Shown here: piece after piece, positions 1-9,530 of the stretch
How the letters are laid out: every line of letters starts with the position of its first letter
How positions within the stretch are numbered: position 1 is the first letter of the stretch
Source of the DNA: Streptomyces sp. DH-12
Lineage (GTDB): Bacteria > Actinomycetota > Actinomycetes > Streptomycetales > Streptomycetaceae
Length of the DNA stretch: 64,000 nt
Direction: 5' to 3'
NCBI RefSeq assembly: GCF_002899455.1
Contig: NZ_PPFB01000001.1
Coordinates: 1,178,001-1,242,000 of the forward strand
Notes under the pieces: model-generated
Database searches by the model: none
What the model was told of the DNA's origin: nothing
What the model saw: only the letters and a program-made list of their open reading frames with translations
Program-made: the position numbers and the translations under genes

Positions 1-834
1 GCGTTGCGTCCGCGCCCGGTCCTGGAGGGCGGCGCGCTTGTCGGCGTACTCCTCGTACTCGTCGCGGGCGTGGCGGCGGGCCACCTCGCGCTCCTCCAGG
101 TAGGCGTCGTAGCCGCCGCCGTAGAGGTTGATCCGCCGCTGGGCGAGGTCGAGTTCGAGGACCTTGGTGACCGTGCGGGAGAGGAACTCGCGGTCGTGGC
201 TGACGACGACGGTGCCGGCGCGCAGGCCGCTCACGAACCGTTCGAGGCGTTCCAGTCCGTCCAGGTCGAGGTCGTTGGTCGGCTCGTCGAGCAGGAAGAC
301 GTCGTAGCGGGACAGCAGGAGGGAGGCGAGTCCGGCGCGGGCCGCCTGGCCGCCGGACAGGGCGGTCATCGGCTGGTCGAGTCCGACGTCCAGGCCGAGG
401 CCCGCCGTGACCTCCTCGGCGCGTTCGTCGAGGTCGGCGCCGCCCAGGGCGAGCCAGCGCTCGAGGGCGGTCGCGTAGGCGTCGTCCGCGCCGGGGGCGC
501 CGTCGACCAGGCCCTGGGTCGCCTCGTCCATGGCGCGCTGGGCCTCGGCGACGCCGGTGCGGCGGGCCAGGAAGGCGCGCACGGTCTCGCCGGGCCTGCG
601 TTCCGGCTCCTGCGGGAGGTGGCCGACGGTGGCGGTCGGCGGGGAGAGCCGCAGCTCGCCCTCCTCGGGCGCGGCGAGCCCGGCGAGCAGGCGCAGCAGC
701 GTGGACTTGCCGGCGCCGTTGGCTCCGACCAGGCCGATCACGTCGCCGGGCGCGACGACGAGGTCGAGTCCGGCGAACAGGGAGCGGTCGCCGTGTCCGG
801 CGGCGAGGTTCTTGGCGACGAGGGTGGCGGTCAT
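1..834 (-). CDS. ABC-F family ATPase (3' part cut by window edge)
   Basis: Soluble ABC-F ATPase, a family acting on ribosomes (translation factor or antibiotic protection). The 278 codons seen hold the whole first ATPase domain: Walker A GANGAGKS near residue 40, signature LSGGQAARAGL, Walker B FLLDEPTNDLD and the SHDREFL switch, then the start of the charged inter-domain linker (EEREVARRHARDEYEEYADK). The second ATPase domain lies beyond the window. The ATG at 834-832 starts a typical MTATLVAKNLAAGHG N-terminus. No transmembrane segment is visible. It is a different paralogue from the ABC-F gene at 21477. Which subfamily it belongs to cannot be decided without the second half. Confidence 0.9.
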   Translation of the reverse strand, partial: MTATLVAKNLAAGHGDRSLFAGLDLVVAPGDVIGLVGANGAGKSTLLRLLAGLAAPEEGELRLSPPTATVGHLPQEPERRPGETVRAFLARRTGVAEAQRAMDEATQGLVDGAPGADDAYATALERWLALGGADLDERAEEVTAGLGLDVGLDQPMTALSGGQAARAGLASLLLSRYDVFLLDEPTNDLDLDGLERLERFVSGLRAGTVVVSHDREFLSRTVTKVLELDLAQRRINLYGGGYDAYLEEREVARRHARDEYEEYADKRAALQDRARTQR

Positions 835-1210
835 CAGACCGCCGATCCTAGGGGGTGGGTGTGCGGCCCGCGGGCGCGGGAGGAGGAGCGGGGTCCGGTG
901 CGTGCGACCGCGAGGCGCCGGAGCGCCCTTGTGACGGCAGCCACGTGGGCGGTTCGGCAACGCGGCTGGGGTCCCCCTCCGAGGAAGCGCGTGCCGGGCG
1001 GCGCGGCGCCGCGGGCATGCGCCGGCCCCCCCCAGGGCCTGGGCGGCGCGGCGCCGGCCGGGGGCCGGTCAGCGGCGGACGGCGGTGACCAGCACCGTTC
1101 CGGCGGTGCGGGCCACGAGACAGGCCTCCCCCTTCACCGCCGCGGGTCCAGCGGGACGCGGCGCCGGCCGGGTTCGAGGACCGCACCCGGGCGCGCACGC
1201 GGGCATCCGC
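835..1210. other. Intergenic region, no gene supported
   Basis: About 380 bases between the divergent ABC-F and oxidase genes. I see only GC-rich sequence, including a run of eight C near 1026 and several GGCGCGGCGCC-type short palindromes. A 22-codon minus-strand reading frame (1069-1137) has good codon bias but no ribosome binding site and was not called. Confidence 0.5.
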
Positions 1211-1216
1211 TACCGT
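1211..1216 (+). promoter_or_regulatory. Candidate -10 box of a leaderless oxidase transcript
   Basis: TACCGT ends 7 bases before the ATG at 1224 and there is no Shine-Dalgarno sequence in front of that ATG. Both points fit a transcript starting at or next to the start codon. The -35 region is not recognisable, so this is an inference. Confidence 0.35.
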
Positions 1217-1223
1217 CCGCCGG

Positions 1224-2177
1224 ATGGGAAGCGAATCGGACGACGGTGTCGTGGTGGTCGGCGGTGGCGTGGTCGGGCTGACCACGGCGGTGGTCCTCGC
1301 CGAGCGGGGCGTACGGGTGCGGCTGTGGACGCGGGACCCGGTCGGGGCGACCACCTCGGCGGTCGCGGGCGCTCTGTGGTGGCCGTACCGCGTCGCCCCG
1401 CCGGAGTCGGCGCGGGCGTGGGCGCTGGAGTCGCTCGACGTGTACGAGGAGCTGGCGCTGCGGCCGGAGGCCACGGGCGTACGGATGGTCGAGGGAGTAC
1501 TGGGCGAGACGCCGATGGACGAGGTCGGCGCGTGGGCCGCCGCGCGGCTGCCGGGGCTGCGTCCGGTGACGGAGGCGGAGTACCCGGGTGGCCGGGGGGT
1601 GTGGGCGCGGTTGCCGCTCATCGACATGCCGGTCCATCTGCCGTACTTGCGGCAGCGGTTGACGGCGGCGGGCGGCGCCGTCGAGACGCGTGCGGTGGCG
1701 GACCTCGCGGAGGCCGGCGCGCCGGTGGTGGTCAACTGCACGGGCCTGGCGGCGCGGGAGCTGGTGCCGGATCCGTCGGTGCGGCCGGTGCGGGGGCAGT
1801 TGGTCGTCGTGGAGAACCCGGGGCTCCGCACCTGGATGGTCACCGAGGGGGCGGACGGGTCGATGGCGTACTTCTTCCCGCAGCCGGGTCGGCTGCTGCT
1901 GGGCGGTACGGCCGAGGAGGACGTGTGGTCCGACCGCCCCGACCCGGCGGTGGCCGAGGCGATCGTGCGGCGGTGCGCGGCGCTGCGCCCGGAGATCGCG
2001 GACGCCCGCGTGCTGGAGCACCTGGTGGGCCTGCGTCCGGCGCGGGACGCCGTCCGTCTGGAGCGCACCCGGCTGCCCGACGGGCGGGCGCTGGTGCACA
2101 ACTACGGCCACGGCGGCGCGGGCGTCACCGTGGCCTGGGGGTGTGCGCGGCAGGCGGCGGAGCTGGCCGCCGGGTGA
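1224..2177 (+). CDS. D-amino-acid oxidase (FAD)
   Basis: FAD-dependent oxidative deamination of D-amino acids to 2-oxo acids, ammonia and H2O2. The 317-residue length is usual for bacterial DAAO. The dinucleotide-binding motif VVVGGGVVGLTTAVVLAERG lies at residues 10-30 and the flavin-contact segment TSAVAGALWWPY near 45-60. Substrate-side MAYFFPQPGR is near 215, LRPARDAVRLERT near 275, and the C-terminal DAAO signature HNYGHGGAGVTVAWG near 295. No signal peptide, so cytoplasmic. Transcribed alone and closed by a strong terminator that begins at the base after its stop codon. Confidence 0.9.
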   Translation: MGSESDDGVVVVGGGVVGLTTAVVLAERGVRVRLWTRDPVGATTSAVAGALWWPYRVAPPESARAWALESLDVYEELALRPEATGVRMVEGVLGETPMDEVGAWAAARLPGLRPVTEAEYPGGRGVWARLPLIDMPVHLPYLRQRLTAAGGAVETRAVADLAEAGAPVVVNCTGLAARELVPDPSVRPVRGQLVVVENPGLRTWMVTEGADGSMAYFFPQPGRLLLGGTAEEDVWSDRPDPAVAEAIVRRCAALRPEIADARVLEHLVGLRPARDAVRLERTRLPDGRALVHNYGHGGAGVTVAWGCARQAAELAAG

Positions 2178-2214
2178 GACGCGGGGGCGGGCGCCCGGCG
2201 GCCGCCCCCGCGTC
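2178..2214. terminator. Bidirectional terminator between oxidase and BCCT genes
   Basis: A perfect 13-bp stem (GACGCGGGGGCGG at 2178-2190, complement at 2202-2214) with an 11-base loop sits between two convergent genes. No T-tract, as usual for Streptomyces terminators. Confidence 0.75.
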
Positions 2215-2237
2215 ACGGTCCGCCCCGCGCGGGCGGG

Positions 2238-3959
2238 TCAGTGCTTGCCGACGGGGTCGCCCTCGACGTCCGGGCCGCGGCCGGGGCCGACCCGCAGCTC
2301 GAACTCGCCGTCGTACTTGGTGTGGCCCTCGATGACCGCGAGTTCGACCGCCTCGCTGGCCATCTTGTCGCGGACGACGAGCGGGTCGCGGCGCAGGTCG
2401 CGCATGAGCGCCACACACATGAAGAGCATCACGATCACGAACGGCGCGGCGGCGAGGATGGTGAGGTTCTGCAGACCGGTCAGGGCGTCGCCCTGACCGC
2501 TGCCGACCAGCAGCATGATGGCCGCCACGGCCCCGGTCACCACGCCCCAGAACACCACGGCCCAGCGGCTCGGCTCCAGGGAGCCCTTCTGCGACAGGGT
2601 GCCCATCACGACCGAGGCCGCGTCGGCGCCCGAGACGAAGAAGATGCCCACGAGGACCATCACCAGCAGGCTGGTGGCGGTGGCGATCGGGTACTCCTGC
2701 AGCACGGCGAACAGCCTGCCCTCGGGCGTGGTCTCGTCGCCGAGGCGGTTCTGTTCCTGGAGGCGCATCGCCGAACCGCCGAAGACGGCGAACCAGACCA
2801 GGCTGACCGCGCTGGGCACGAGGATGACGCCGCCGATGAACTGACGGATCGTCCGGCCGCGGCTGATGCGGGCGATGAACATGCCGACGAACGGCGTCCA
2901 CGAGATCCACCACGCCCAGTAGAAGACCGTCCAGCTGCCCAGCCAGTCGGCGACGCCCTCGCCGCCGCTGATCTCGGTGCGGCCGGCCAGGGCCGGCAGC
3001 TCGCCGAGGTACGCGAAGACCGAGGTCGGCAGCAGGTCCAGGATGATCACGGTCGGGCCCGCGACGAACACGAACACGGCGAGGAGCAGCGCCAGCACCA
3101 TGTTGGTGTTGGACAGCCACTGGATGCCCTTCTCCACACCGGACACCGCGGACGCCACGAACGCCACGGTCAGCACGGCGATGACGGAGACCAGCAGGCC
3201 GGTGCCGACCTTGTCCATCCAGCCGAGCTTCTCCACGCCGGAGCCGATCTGCAGCGCGCCGAGGCCCAGGGAGGCCGCCGAGCCGAAGACGGTCGCGATG
3301 ATGGCGAGCACGTCGATGACCCGGCCGCCGGTGCCGTTGGCGTTCCGCTCGCCGATGAGCGGGGTGAACACGGCGCTGACGGTCTGCCGGCGGCGGCGCC
3401 GGAAGGTGCTGTAGGCGATGGCGAGGCCGACCACCGCGTAGATGGCCCACGGGTGGAGCGTCCAGTGGAACAGCGTGGTGGCCATGGCCGTCGACATGCG
3501 GTCGCCGGAGTCCTGCGGGCTGGTCCCGGGCGGCGGCGTGTCGTAGTGCGCGAGCGGCTCGCTCACGCCCCAGAACATCAGGCCGATCCCCATGCCGGCG
3601 CTGAACATCATGGCGATCCAGGACACCGTGCGGAACTCCGGCTCCTCGCCCTCGGCGCCGAGCGTGATGCGGCCGTACCGGCTGGCGGCCAGCCACAGGG
3701 CGAACACCACGAAGCCGGAGGCGGCCAGCATGAAGCCCCAGCCGCCGTTGTGCATCAGTCCGCTCAGCAGATCGGTGGAGACGTTCTCCAGCGAGTCCGT
3801 CCAGACGGCTCCCCACAGGACGAAGGCCAGGGTGAGCACGGCGGTGACGCCGAACACCACCCGGTCGGTGCGGGGCCTGCCCCGGCCGGGCAGGCCCGCT
3901 TCGGAGCCGGGCAGCGGGCCTGCCGTGGGGTCCTTGTCGCTCTGGTCGTCCTGCGTCAC
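2238..3959 (-). CDS. BCCT-family betaine/carnitine/choline transporter
   Basis: Secondary transporter for compatible solutes in the cytoplasmic membrane, 573 residues with about 12 membrane helices. The unwound substrate segment reads AGMGIGLMFWGVSEP. The glycine-rich GMGIG form is that of Na+-coupled glycine-betaine carriers such as BetP; H+-coupled choline carriers have Asp at the last glycine. The aromatic box and BCCT signature YWAWWISWTPFVGMFIARI follow. The start is a GTG at 3959 with AAAGG 8 bases upstream; upstream in-frame codons look non-coding. Glycine betaine is the best substrate guess. The charged C-terminal tail (from about residue 535) may act as osmosensor, by analogy with BetP. 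Confidence 0.9.
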   Translation of the reverse strand: MTQDDQSDKDPTAGPLPGSEAGLPGRGRPRTDRVVFGVTAVLTLAFVLWGAVWTDSLENVSTDLLSGLMHNGGWGFMLAASGFVVFALWLAASRYGRITLGAEGEEPEFRTVSWIAMMFSAGMGIGLMFWGVSEPLAHYDTPPPGTSPQDSGDRMSTAMATTLFHWTLHPWAIYAVVGLAIAYSTFRRRRRQTVSAVFTPLIGERNANGTGGRVIDVLAIIATVFGSAASLGLGALQIGSGVEKLGWMDKVGTGLLVSVIAVLTVAFVASAVSGVEKGIQWLSNTNMVLALLLAVFVFVAGPTVIILDLLPTSVFAYLGELPALAGRTEISGGEGVADWLGSWTVFYWAWWISWTPFVGMFIARISRGRTIRQFIGGVILVPSAVSLVWFAVFGGSAMRLQEQNRLGDETTPEGRLFAVLQEYPIATATSLLVMVLVGIFFVSGADAASVVMGTLSQKGSLEPSRWAVVFWGVVTGAVAAIMLLVGSGQGDALTGLQNLTILAAAPFVIVMLFMCVALMRDLRRDPLVVRDKMASEAVELAVIEGHTKYDGEFELRVGPGRGPDVEGDPVGKH

Positions 3960-3977
3960 GGGTGGAACCTTTCGTCC

Positions 3978-4015
3978 GGGCCTGTCGGGCGGAGAGCCCT
4001 CTTCCCGATAGGCCC
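3978..4015 (-). terminator. Stem-loop between M14 peptidase and BCCT gene
   Basis: GGGCCTGTCGGG at 3978-3989 pairs with CCCGATAGGCCC at 4004-4015: 12 bp, one G-U wobble on one strand. It lies 27 bases below the peptidase stop codon and just above the BCCT ribosome binding site. It can end the peptidase message or lie in the BCCT leader. Confidence 0.55.
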
Positions 4016-4041
4016 TTACCACCGTTGGCGCAAAACTCACC

Positions 4042-5328
4042 TCATCGGCAGGACGTGAGCGCCTCCCCCTCGGCCAGGTGGTACGCGGCGCGGCTGTCCA
4101 GGAGGAGCGGGACGAGCGCCCGCAGCGACTGCCGCAGCGGTACGAGCACCCCGTCGCCGTCCCGCCGGACCCGTACGCCGTGCAGGGCCAGCTCGTCGCC
4201 CACGTCCGCGTACTGGCCTGCGGTGAGACGGTAGCCGCACGGCGGGTCGGCGAGCACCTCGGACGGTTCGGGCGTCTCGTTGTCGGCGCCGCCGAGGTAC
4301 ACCGGGCCGCGGTCCGCGTACCCCGTGACACGGGCCCGGGCGGTGACCGCCTCCACCTGCGCGCGGTGGCCGGAGGAGAAACGGATCAGGCCGTCCAGCG
4401 CGGCGAGGTGGGAGGTCACCCTGCGCCGGTTGTTGAGCGCCTCGTCGGCCTTCTCGGCGTCGGTGAGGGCGTCGACGCGGCTCTCGATGAGCAGGCCGAC
4501 GCCGTGCTTGACGCCGGACATGTTGCGCAGGATGCGTTCCTGGCCGTCGCCGGCGGTCTGCCGGATCGGATCACCGGTGACGGGGTCGGTCCAGATGCCG
4601 TAGGTGCCGGTGGTGTGGCCGGCCGCCCCGGCGGCGGGGCGGACGTGGTCCCGGGAGAGGGACCGGGCGGCGTCGTGGACCGCGGGACGGGTGTTGAGGT
4701 TGCGCGGCCACAGGTCGAACAGGTCCTTGTCGTAGTACGGCGGGGTGGCGCCGTACTCGTGCAGGTCGTAGATCACGTCGGGCCGCTCGTCGCGGATGAC
4801 GGCGGCCAGGGCGCGGCCCTCGGCGGTCTTCAGGGCGACGTGGTCGCGGTTGACGTCGACGCCGTCGCCGTTGCCCCGGGTGCCGGCGGCGCGGCCGTCG
4901 GGGTTGGCGGTGGGGACGACGAGCACCGTGGTGCGCCGGAGGAAGCGCCGCGTCGTGCGGTCCTCGGCGTACGCCAGGTCGCGGATCGTGGTGAGGCACG
5001 CCTCGCGGCCCGCGGGCTCGTCGCCGTGCTGGCTGCACACCAGCAGGATCTTGTGGGACGCGTGGCTCGCGCCCGTGCGGACGAGCCGCAGCGGGCGGTT
5101 CTGCGCGGTCGTGCCGATGCGGGTGACGTGGACGCGGTCGCTCGCGCGGTCGACGGCTTCGAGGAAACGCTGTTCCTCGGACTCGGTGGTCCACCGGGCG
5201 CCGCGGCTCTGTTCGAAGCCGGTGCGCGGCGGGGCGCCGGTGTCGTGCGCCCCGGCGGCGGGGGCGGTGAGGAGCGGGGCGGCGAGGGCTGCGAGGGCGG
5301 CGGCGGTGAGGAGCGCTGCGCGTGTCAT
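4042..5328 (-). CDS. Secreted M14-family zinc carboxypeptidase
   Basis: Metallo-carboxypeptidase of 428 residues. The Sec-type signal peptide covers residues 1-27 ([20 protein letters not shown] then an APAAGA cleavage site). The first zinc ligands are in [11 protein letters not shown] (HxxE, near residue 100), the third His in [10 protein letters not shown], and the catalytic Glu probably in GLLIESRVD. The C-terminal 80 residues form an extra domain with no motif I recognise. Its ATG overlaps the stop of the S15 peptidase gene as ATGA, so the two are translationally coupled. Both products are exported, which suggests joint extracellular peptide use. Confidence 0.88.
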   Translation of the reverse strand: MTRAALLTAAALAALAAPLLTAPAAGAHDTGAPPRTGFEQSRGARWTTESEEQRFLEAVDRASDRVHVTRIGTTAQNRPLRLVRTGASHASHKILLVCSQHGDEPAGREACLTTIRDLAYAEDRTTRRFLRRTTVLVVPTANPDGRAAGTRGNGDGVDVNRDHVALKTAEGRALAAVIRDERPDVIYDLHEYGATPPYYDKDLFDLWPRNLNTRPAVHDAARSLSRDHVRPAAGAAGHTTGTYGIWTDPVTGDPIRQTAGDGQERILRNMSGVKHGVGLLIESRVDALTDAEKADEALNNRRRVTSHLAALDGLIRFSSGHRAQVEAVTARARVTGYADRGPVYLGGADNETPEPSEVLADPPCGYRLTAGQYADVGDELALHGVRVRRDGDGVLVPLRQSLRALVPLLLDSRAAYHLAEGEALTSCR

Positions 5329-7268
5329 CGGGTGTCCCCCGGGACTCGGTGGGCGGCGGGCGGACGGACGCCGTCCGGGGCGGTGTGCGGTGCCTCGACG
5401 GGCGGTCCGGACGTGGCGCGGGCGAACGCGGCGGCGCCGCCGACGAAGGGGACCCGGGCAACGGTGCGGGCCAGGTCGAGGGTGAGCGTCGGGGTGTCGG
5501 CCGGCGGGTCGATCAGGCCGCGGTCGGTGCCGGCGACGATCAGCGCGAGCCGGTGGCCGCGGGGCACGACGTGGTCGGTGGCGGCCAGGTCGAGGGTGAG
5601 GGTGTAGCGCTTGCCGGGGACGAGCGGTTCGCCCCGGCCGGTGCCGGCGTGCTCGCCGAGGTCGGCCCAGCCGCGGCTGACGACGGTGTGGCCGACGTCG
5701 GCGGTCTTGGCGCGGGTCTCCCGGTAGCAGGCGCTGTCGTCCTCGGTGCTCGGCCCCCAGCAGGTGCGCTCCGGCAGGGTGACGATGCCTTCCCCGGCGT
5801 CGGCGTAGTCGCGGATCGTGTCGGGGCCGAGGTCGACCAGGACGGCGGACAGGTGCGCCGTCGGGGTGCTGGGCGCGACGGTGACGGTGACCCGGGAGGA
5901 GCCGGCCAGGCGCAGGCCGCGGGTGAGCGGGCGGGTGACGAAGCCCGCCTTCTCCGGGGTCGGGGTGTCGATCCGGGCGGCCCAGTCGGCCTCGCTCAGC
6001 GCCGGGTCGTCGGTGAAGGCGGCGGTGCCCCGGTCCGGGCGCAGGCCGAGCGTGCCGACGCCTTCCTGGGCGGCGCGGGCGGGCCGCAGCGTCGCGGTGC
6101 GCGTGCCGCGCGGGGGCCAGGCGGTGGAGGTGACCCACTCGTCGGGCGCGCGCTCGATGTCGGCGACGGGTTCGCGGTCGATGCCGTTGTCGATGCCGAG
6201 GAGTTCGTGGTCGAACCAGCGGTGCAGGGTGCGCACCCACGCGGCGCGGCGGAAGTCGAAGGGGTCGACGTGGCCGGTCTGCGACAGCCAGATCTTGCGC
6301 CGTACGCCGTTCCTGCCGAGGGCGCCCCACCAGGGGCCGACGTGCTGCATGCGCACGTTGAGGTCCTGCATGCCGTGCACCAGGAAGACGCTGGCGCGGA
6401 CCTTCTTCGCGGCGCGCACGTAGTCGCGTTCGGCCCACAGCGGGGTGCGGTCGCCGGTGCGCGGGGCGCCGTCGACGAGCTTCCGGGCGACCTCCGTGCA
6501 GTTCTCGCGGGCCTCGGGCGTCTGCACGTGGCGGGCGAGCCGGTCGGGGCCGGAGCCGTAGAGCGGGGCGCCCTGGGAGAAGTAGTAGTCGTACCAGGTG
6601 GAGATGGCGGCGATCGGGACGATGGTCTTCAGCCCCTTGACGCCGGTGGCGGCGACGCCGTTGGCGATGGTGCCGTCCCAGCTCTTGCCGATCATGCCGG
6701 TGCTGCCGTCGGTCCAGTCGGCGCGGACCCGTTCGCCGCCGGTGCGGCTGGTGTAGGCCTTGGCGCGGCCGTTCAGCCAGTCCACGACCGTCTTGGCCGA
6801 CTGGATGTCGGAGCGGCCGCCGACGTCGACGCAGCCGTCGGAGCGGCTGGTCCCGGCGAGGTCGACGCCGACGACGGCGTAGCCGCGCGGCACGAAGTAG
6901 TTGTCGTAGAACAGCGGCATCCGCGCGATGTCGCCGTTCGCGTCGTAGGTCTTGGTCTGGCTCTCGTTGCCCCGCCCGCAGCAGGAGTAGTACGGGCTGG
7001 CGTCCATGATGACGGGGACCTTGCGGCCGGCCTCGCGGGGCCGGACGATGTCGACGGCGACCCGGTCGGTGCGTCCGTCGCGGTCCTCGTCGAGGCCGGT
7101 GTCCACCCAGACGGCCTCGCGAATGGCGTCGGCGTAGGAGTGGACGGGGCGGCTCTCCCTGGGGGCGGCGTCCGCCGCGGCGGGGGTGGTGAGCAGGGTG
7201 GCCGTCAGGGCGGCGGTGGCCGCCGTCGCGAGCGTTCTCCAGGTCGTGGGGCGCGTGCATATCGGCAT
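5325..7268 (-). CDS. Secreted X-Pro dipeptidyl-peptidase (S15 / CocE-NonD type)
   Basis: Serine peptidase of 647 residues releasing N-terminal X-Pro dipeptides, or a related acyl hydrolase. The signal peptide ends near TPAAADA (about residue 34). The S15 N-terminal motif VIMDASPYY is present. The nucleophile elbow is GKSWDGTIA, where the family has GxSYxG. The His lies in [10 protein letters not shown], and a jelly-roll domain covers roughly residues 420-600 ([23 protein letters not shown] pattern). The ATG at 7268 puts the signal peptide at the very start. First gene of the two-peptidase operon. Confidence 0.88.
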   Translation of the reverse strand: MPICTRPTTWRTLATAATAALTATLLTTPAAADAAPRESRPVHSYADAIREAVWVDTGLDEDRDGRTDRVAVDIVRPREAGRKVPVIMDASPYYSCCGRGNESQTKTYDANGDIARMPLFYDNYFVPRGYAVVGVDLAGTSRSDGCVDVGGRSDIQSAKTVVDWLNGRAKAYTSRTGGERVRADWTDGSTGMIGKSWDGTIANGVAATGVKGLKTIVPIAAISTWYDYYFSQGAPLYGSGPDRLARHVQTPEARENCTEVARKLVDGAPRTGDRTPLWAERDYVRAAKKVRASVFLVHGMQDLNVRMQHVGPWWGALGRNGVRRKIWLSQTGHVDPFDFRRAAWVRTLHRWFDHELLGIDNGIDREPVADIERAPDEWVTSTAWPPRGTRTATLRPARAAQEGVGTLGLRPDRGTAAFTDDPALSEADWAARIDTPTPEKAGFVTRPLTRGLRLAGSSRVTVTVAPSTPTAHLSAVLVDLGPDTIRDYADAGEGIVTLPERTCWGPSTEDDSACYRETRAKTADVGHTVVSRGWADLGEHAGTGRGEPLVPGKRYTLTLDLAATDHVVPRGHRLALIVAGTDRGLIDPPADTPTLTLDLARTVARVPFVGGAAAFARATSGPPVEAPHTAPDGVRPPAAHRVPGDTR

Positions 7269-7339
7269 GCGCCGGACGGTACATCGGTGAACTCCCGTGC
7301 AGAAGAGGGCACCTGACGACGCGTGGGGGCGCGGGGACG

Positions 7340-7816
7340 TCAGTCGTGGTCGTAGACCGTGACCGGTATCCCCCGCCGCACCAGGCGCTGCTCCACGAGC
7401 GGCTCGACGCGTGACCACCTGCCGCCGGCGAGGCCGCAGCCGATGCGGGGCATGTGGACCGACGCGCCGAGCCCGAGGGCGTGCCCGGCGAGGCGGTCCA
7501 GGGCCGTGTCGACGGCCTCGTAGCGGACCGGGACGCCCTTGCTGCCGGTGCGGACGCCGCGCTGGCCGATCATGTTGGCCACCCACACGTACCGTTCGAC
7601 CTGGACGAGCTGCACCGCGCCCAGGCCGAAGTCGTTCGCGGCGCGGCCGCGGTGCCAGGCGCGGTACGCCGCCTCCGGCTCGGGCCAGCGGCGGGACAGG
7701 GCGAGGACGAAGCCCTTGCCCCAGCCGCCGATGTCGTTGCACACGTGGGCGATGATCCTGACGCCCTTCACCGACGGAACGGTGGCGTCACCCCGCAGGT
7801 ACGTGATCTCGGTCAT
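7340..7816 (-). CDS. Macro-domain protein (ADP-ribose binding/hydrolase)
   Basis: A stand-alone macro domain of 158 residues, the fold that binds ADP-ribose and often removes it from proteins or from ADP-ribose-1''-phosphate. Seen: strand [11 protein letters not shown], the loop [18 protein letters not shown], and the phosphate loop [12 protein letters not shown]. The pattern is closest to the Poa1p/ALC1-like group; TARG1-type hydrolases have an Asp right after GCGL, here Ala. The ATG lies 42 bases below the permease stop, so it may be read from the permease promoter. No partner ADP-ribosyltransferase such as DarT is nearby. Confidence 0.85.
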   Translation of the reverse strand: MTEITYLRGDATVPSVKGVRIIAHVCNDIGGWGKGFVLALSRRWPEPEAAYRAWHRGRAANDFGLGAVQLVQVERYVWVANMIGQRGVRTGSKGVPVRYEAVDTALDRLAGHALGLGASVHMPRIGCGLAGGRWSRVEPLVEQRLVRRGIPVTVYDHD

Positions 7817-7858
7817 GGCGGCACCGTACCGGCCGCCGCCGACAGTGCCGCCGGTGCT

Positions 7859-9298
7859 TCACCGCCCGGCCCCGACCTTGCGGCGGACGCCGCCGTACCA
7901 GCCGGCGACCAGCATCACGACGATCAGGGGGACGAGCAGCAGCGTCTTGCGGCCCACCTCGGGGTCGTTCCACATGAGCACGAGGACGGACGCCAGGAAG
8001 GCGATGGTGACGGTCTCGGTGACGGGGCTGCCGGGCAGCCGGAAGGACGGCCGGGTGACGAGGCCCGCGCGGGCGCGGCGGACGAACACCAGGTGGCAGA
8101 TCATGATGATCACCCAGGTGCTGATGATGCCGAGGGAGGCGACGTTCAGCACGATCTCGAAGGCCTGGGCCGGCACGAGGAAGTTGAGGCCGACGCCGAG
8201 CACGCACACCGCGCAGGTCAGCAGGATGCCGCCGTAGGGGACCTGGCTGCGGTTCATGCGGGCGGTGAACTTCGGCGCGGAGCCCGCCGCCGCCATGGAG
8301 CGCAGGATGCGGCCGGTGGAGTACAGGCCGGAGTTCAGGGACGACATGGCGGCCGTGAGGACGACCAGGTTCATCACGTCGCCGGCGGCCGGGACGCCGA
8401 TCTTCGACAGCACGGTGACGAAGGGGCTCTCCCCCGCCGAGTACATCGAACCGGGCAGCAGCAGCGCGAGCAGGACGACGGAGCCGACGTAGAAGAGGCC
8501 GACGCGCCACATGATGGAGTTCACCGCGCGCGGGACGACCTTCTCCGGCTCGGCGGTCTCGCCCGCGGCGACGCCGACGAGTTCCAGGGCCGCGTAGGCG
8601 AAGATCACGCCCTGCATCACCAGGACGACCGGCAGCACACCGTGCGGGAGGACGCCCCCGTGGTCGGTGATCATGCTCAGGCCGGGCGTGCCGCCGCCCA
8701 CCTCGTGCCGGGTGGCGAGGAGGAAGACGCCGATCAGCATGAAGGCGACGAGGGTGGCGACCTTGACGATCGCGAACCAGAACTCCATCTCGCCGAAGAT
8801 CTTCACGGAGATCAGGTTCACGGCCAGCACCACCGCGAGCGCGACGAGCGCCAGCACCCATTGCGGGATGTCGGTGAACGCGCTCCAGTAGTGCGTGTAG
8901 AGCGCGATCGCGGTGATGTCGGCGATGCCGGTGGTCGACCAGTTCAGGAAGTACATCCAGCCGGCGACGTACGCGCCCTTCTCGCCGAGGAACTCACGCG
9001 CGTACGACACGAAGGAGCCGGACGACGGGCGGTACAGGACCAGCTCGCCCAGGGCGCGGACGACGAAGAAGGCGAAGACGCCGCAGATCAGGTAGGCCAG
9101 CGCCAGGGCGGGGCCCGCGTCGCGCAGGCGCCCTCCGGCGCCCAGGAAGAGGCCGGTGCCGATCGCGCCGCCGATGGCGATCATGTTGACGTGGCGGGCC
9201 TTGAGGTCCTTGCTGTAACCGGCGTCGCCCGCGTCCGCGGGGGCCGCGGCCGCGCGGGGTGGTGCGGCCGTTGCCGTGGTGACGGCGTCCTTGCTCAC
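7859..9298 (-). CDS. ansP: L-asparagine permease (APC family)
   Basis: Amino-acid/H+ symporter of 479 residues with about 12 helices. By eye the alignment to E. coli AnsP is close throughout: [59 protein letters not shown] and [15 protein letters not shown] chose the GTG at 9298 ([14 protein letters not shown]) because it gives a normal N-terminal tail. An ATG at 9352 would add 18 low-complexity residues. Asparagine is the expected substrate from family resemblance; other polar amino acids are possible. Confidence 0.88.
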   Translation of the reverse strand: MSKDAVTTATAAPPRAAAAPADAGDAGYSKDLKARHVNMIAIGGAIGTGLFLGAGGRLRDAGPALALAYLICGVFAFFVVRALGELVLYRPSSGSFVSYAREFLGEKGAYVAGWMYFLNWSTTGIADITAIALYTHYWSAFTDIPQWVLALVALAVVLAVNLISVKIFGEMEFWFAIVKVATLVAFMLIGVFLLATRHEVGGGTPGLSMITDHGGVLPHGVLPVVLVMQGVIFAYAALELVGVAAGETAEPEKVVPRAVNSIMWRVGLFYVGSVVLLALLLPGSMYSAGESPFVTVLSKIGVPAAGDVMNLVVLTAAMSSLNSGLYSTGRILRSMAAAGSAPKFTARMNRSQVPYGGILLTCAVCVLGVGLNFLVPAQAFEIVLNVASLGIISTWVIIMICHLVFVRRARAGLVTRPSFRLPGSPVTETVTIAFLASVLVLMWNDPEVGRKTLLLVPLIVVMLVAGWYGGVRRKVGAGR

Positions 9299-9482
9299 GC
9301 GTGGTTCCACTCTCTGGTGCGCCCGGGCGGATCGCGCCCGGCTGTCCGACATGCTCTCGGCCGGCGCGATGCGATCACGGCACGGACCGACGGGGCACCT
9401 TTCCTGATGTGCGGGTGCGCATGCGATGGTCTGCGTCACACCGTGGGTCTCCTCACACCGGGGCTCACCTCGCGGGCCGATC

Positions 9483-9499
9483 TGACAGCGGAGGTGTCA
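9483..9499. promoter_or_regulatory. Inverted repeat TGACA-N7-TGTCA
   Basis: A perfect 5-bp inverted repeat in the 232-bp gap between ansP and the MerR gene. Its right arm overlaps the candidate -35 box of the MerR gene. Candidate operator. Confidence 0.4.
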
Positions 9500-9523
9500 C
9501 AGCACCGGTGGGACAGCGATACT
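9495..9523 (+). promoter_or_regulatory. Candidate promoter of the MerR gene, leaderless
   Basis: TGTCAC, 17-base spacer, GATACT, then 7 bases to the ATG. There is no ribosome binding site before the ATG, which fits a leaderless message. The -35 box is weak. Confidence 0.45.
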
Positions 9524-9530
9524 GCTCCAC

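Noticed and set aside
1069-1137. 22-codon minus-strand ORF with coding-like tail (GEACLVARTAGTVLVTAVRR)
   Set aside because: No ribosome binding site and no recognisable family; upstream of it the frame is not coding-like. Could be a relic, but support is too thin to call.
2241-4058. Long plus-strand ORF over the BCCT gene
   Set aside because: Composition is Asp/His/Gln-rich with no motif; it is the antisense shadow of the transporter, which has helices and family signatures.
5322-7316. 664-codon plus-strand ORF over the S15 peptidase
   Set aside because: Antisense shadow in GC-rich DNA; no domain, no start signal.
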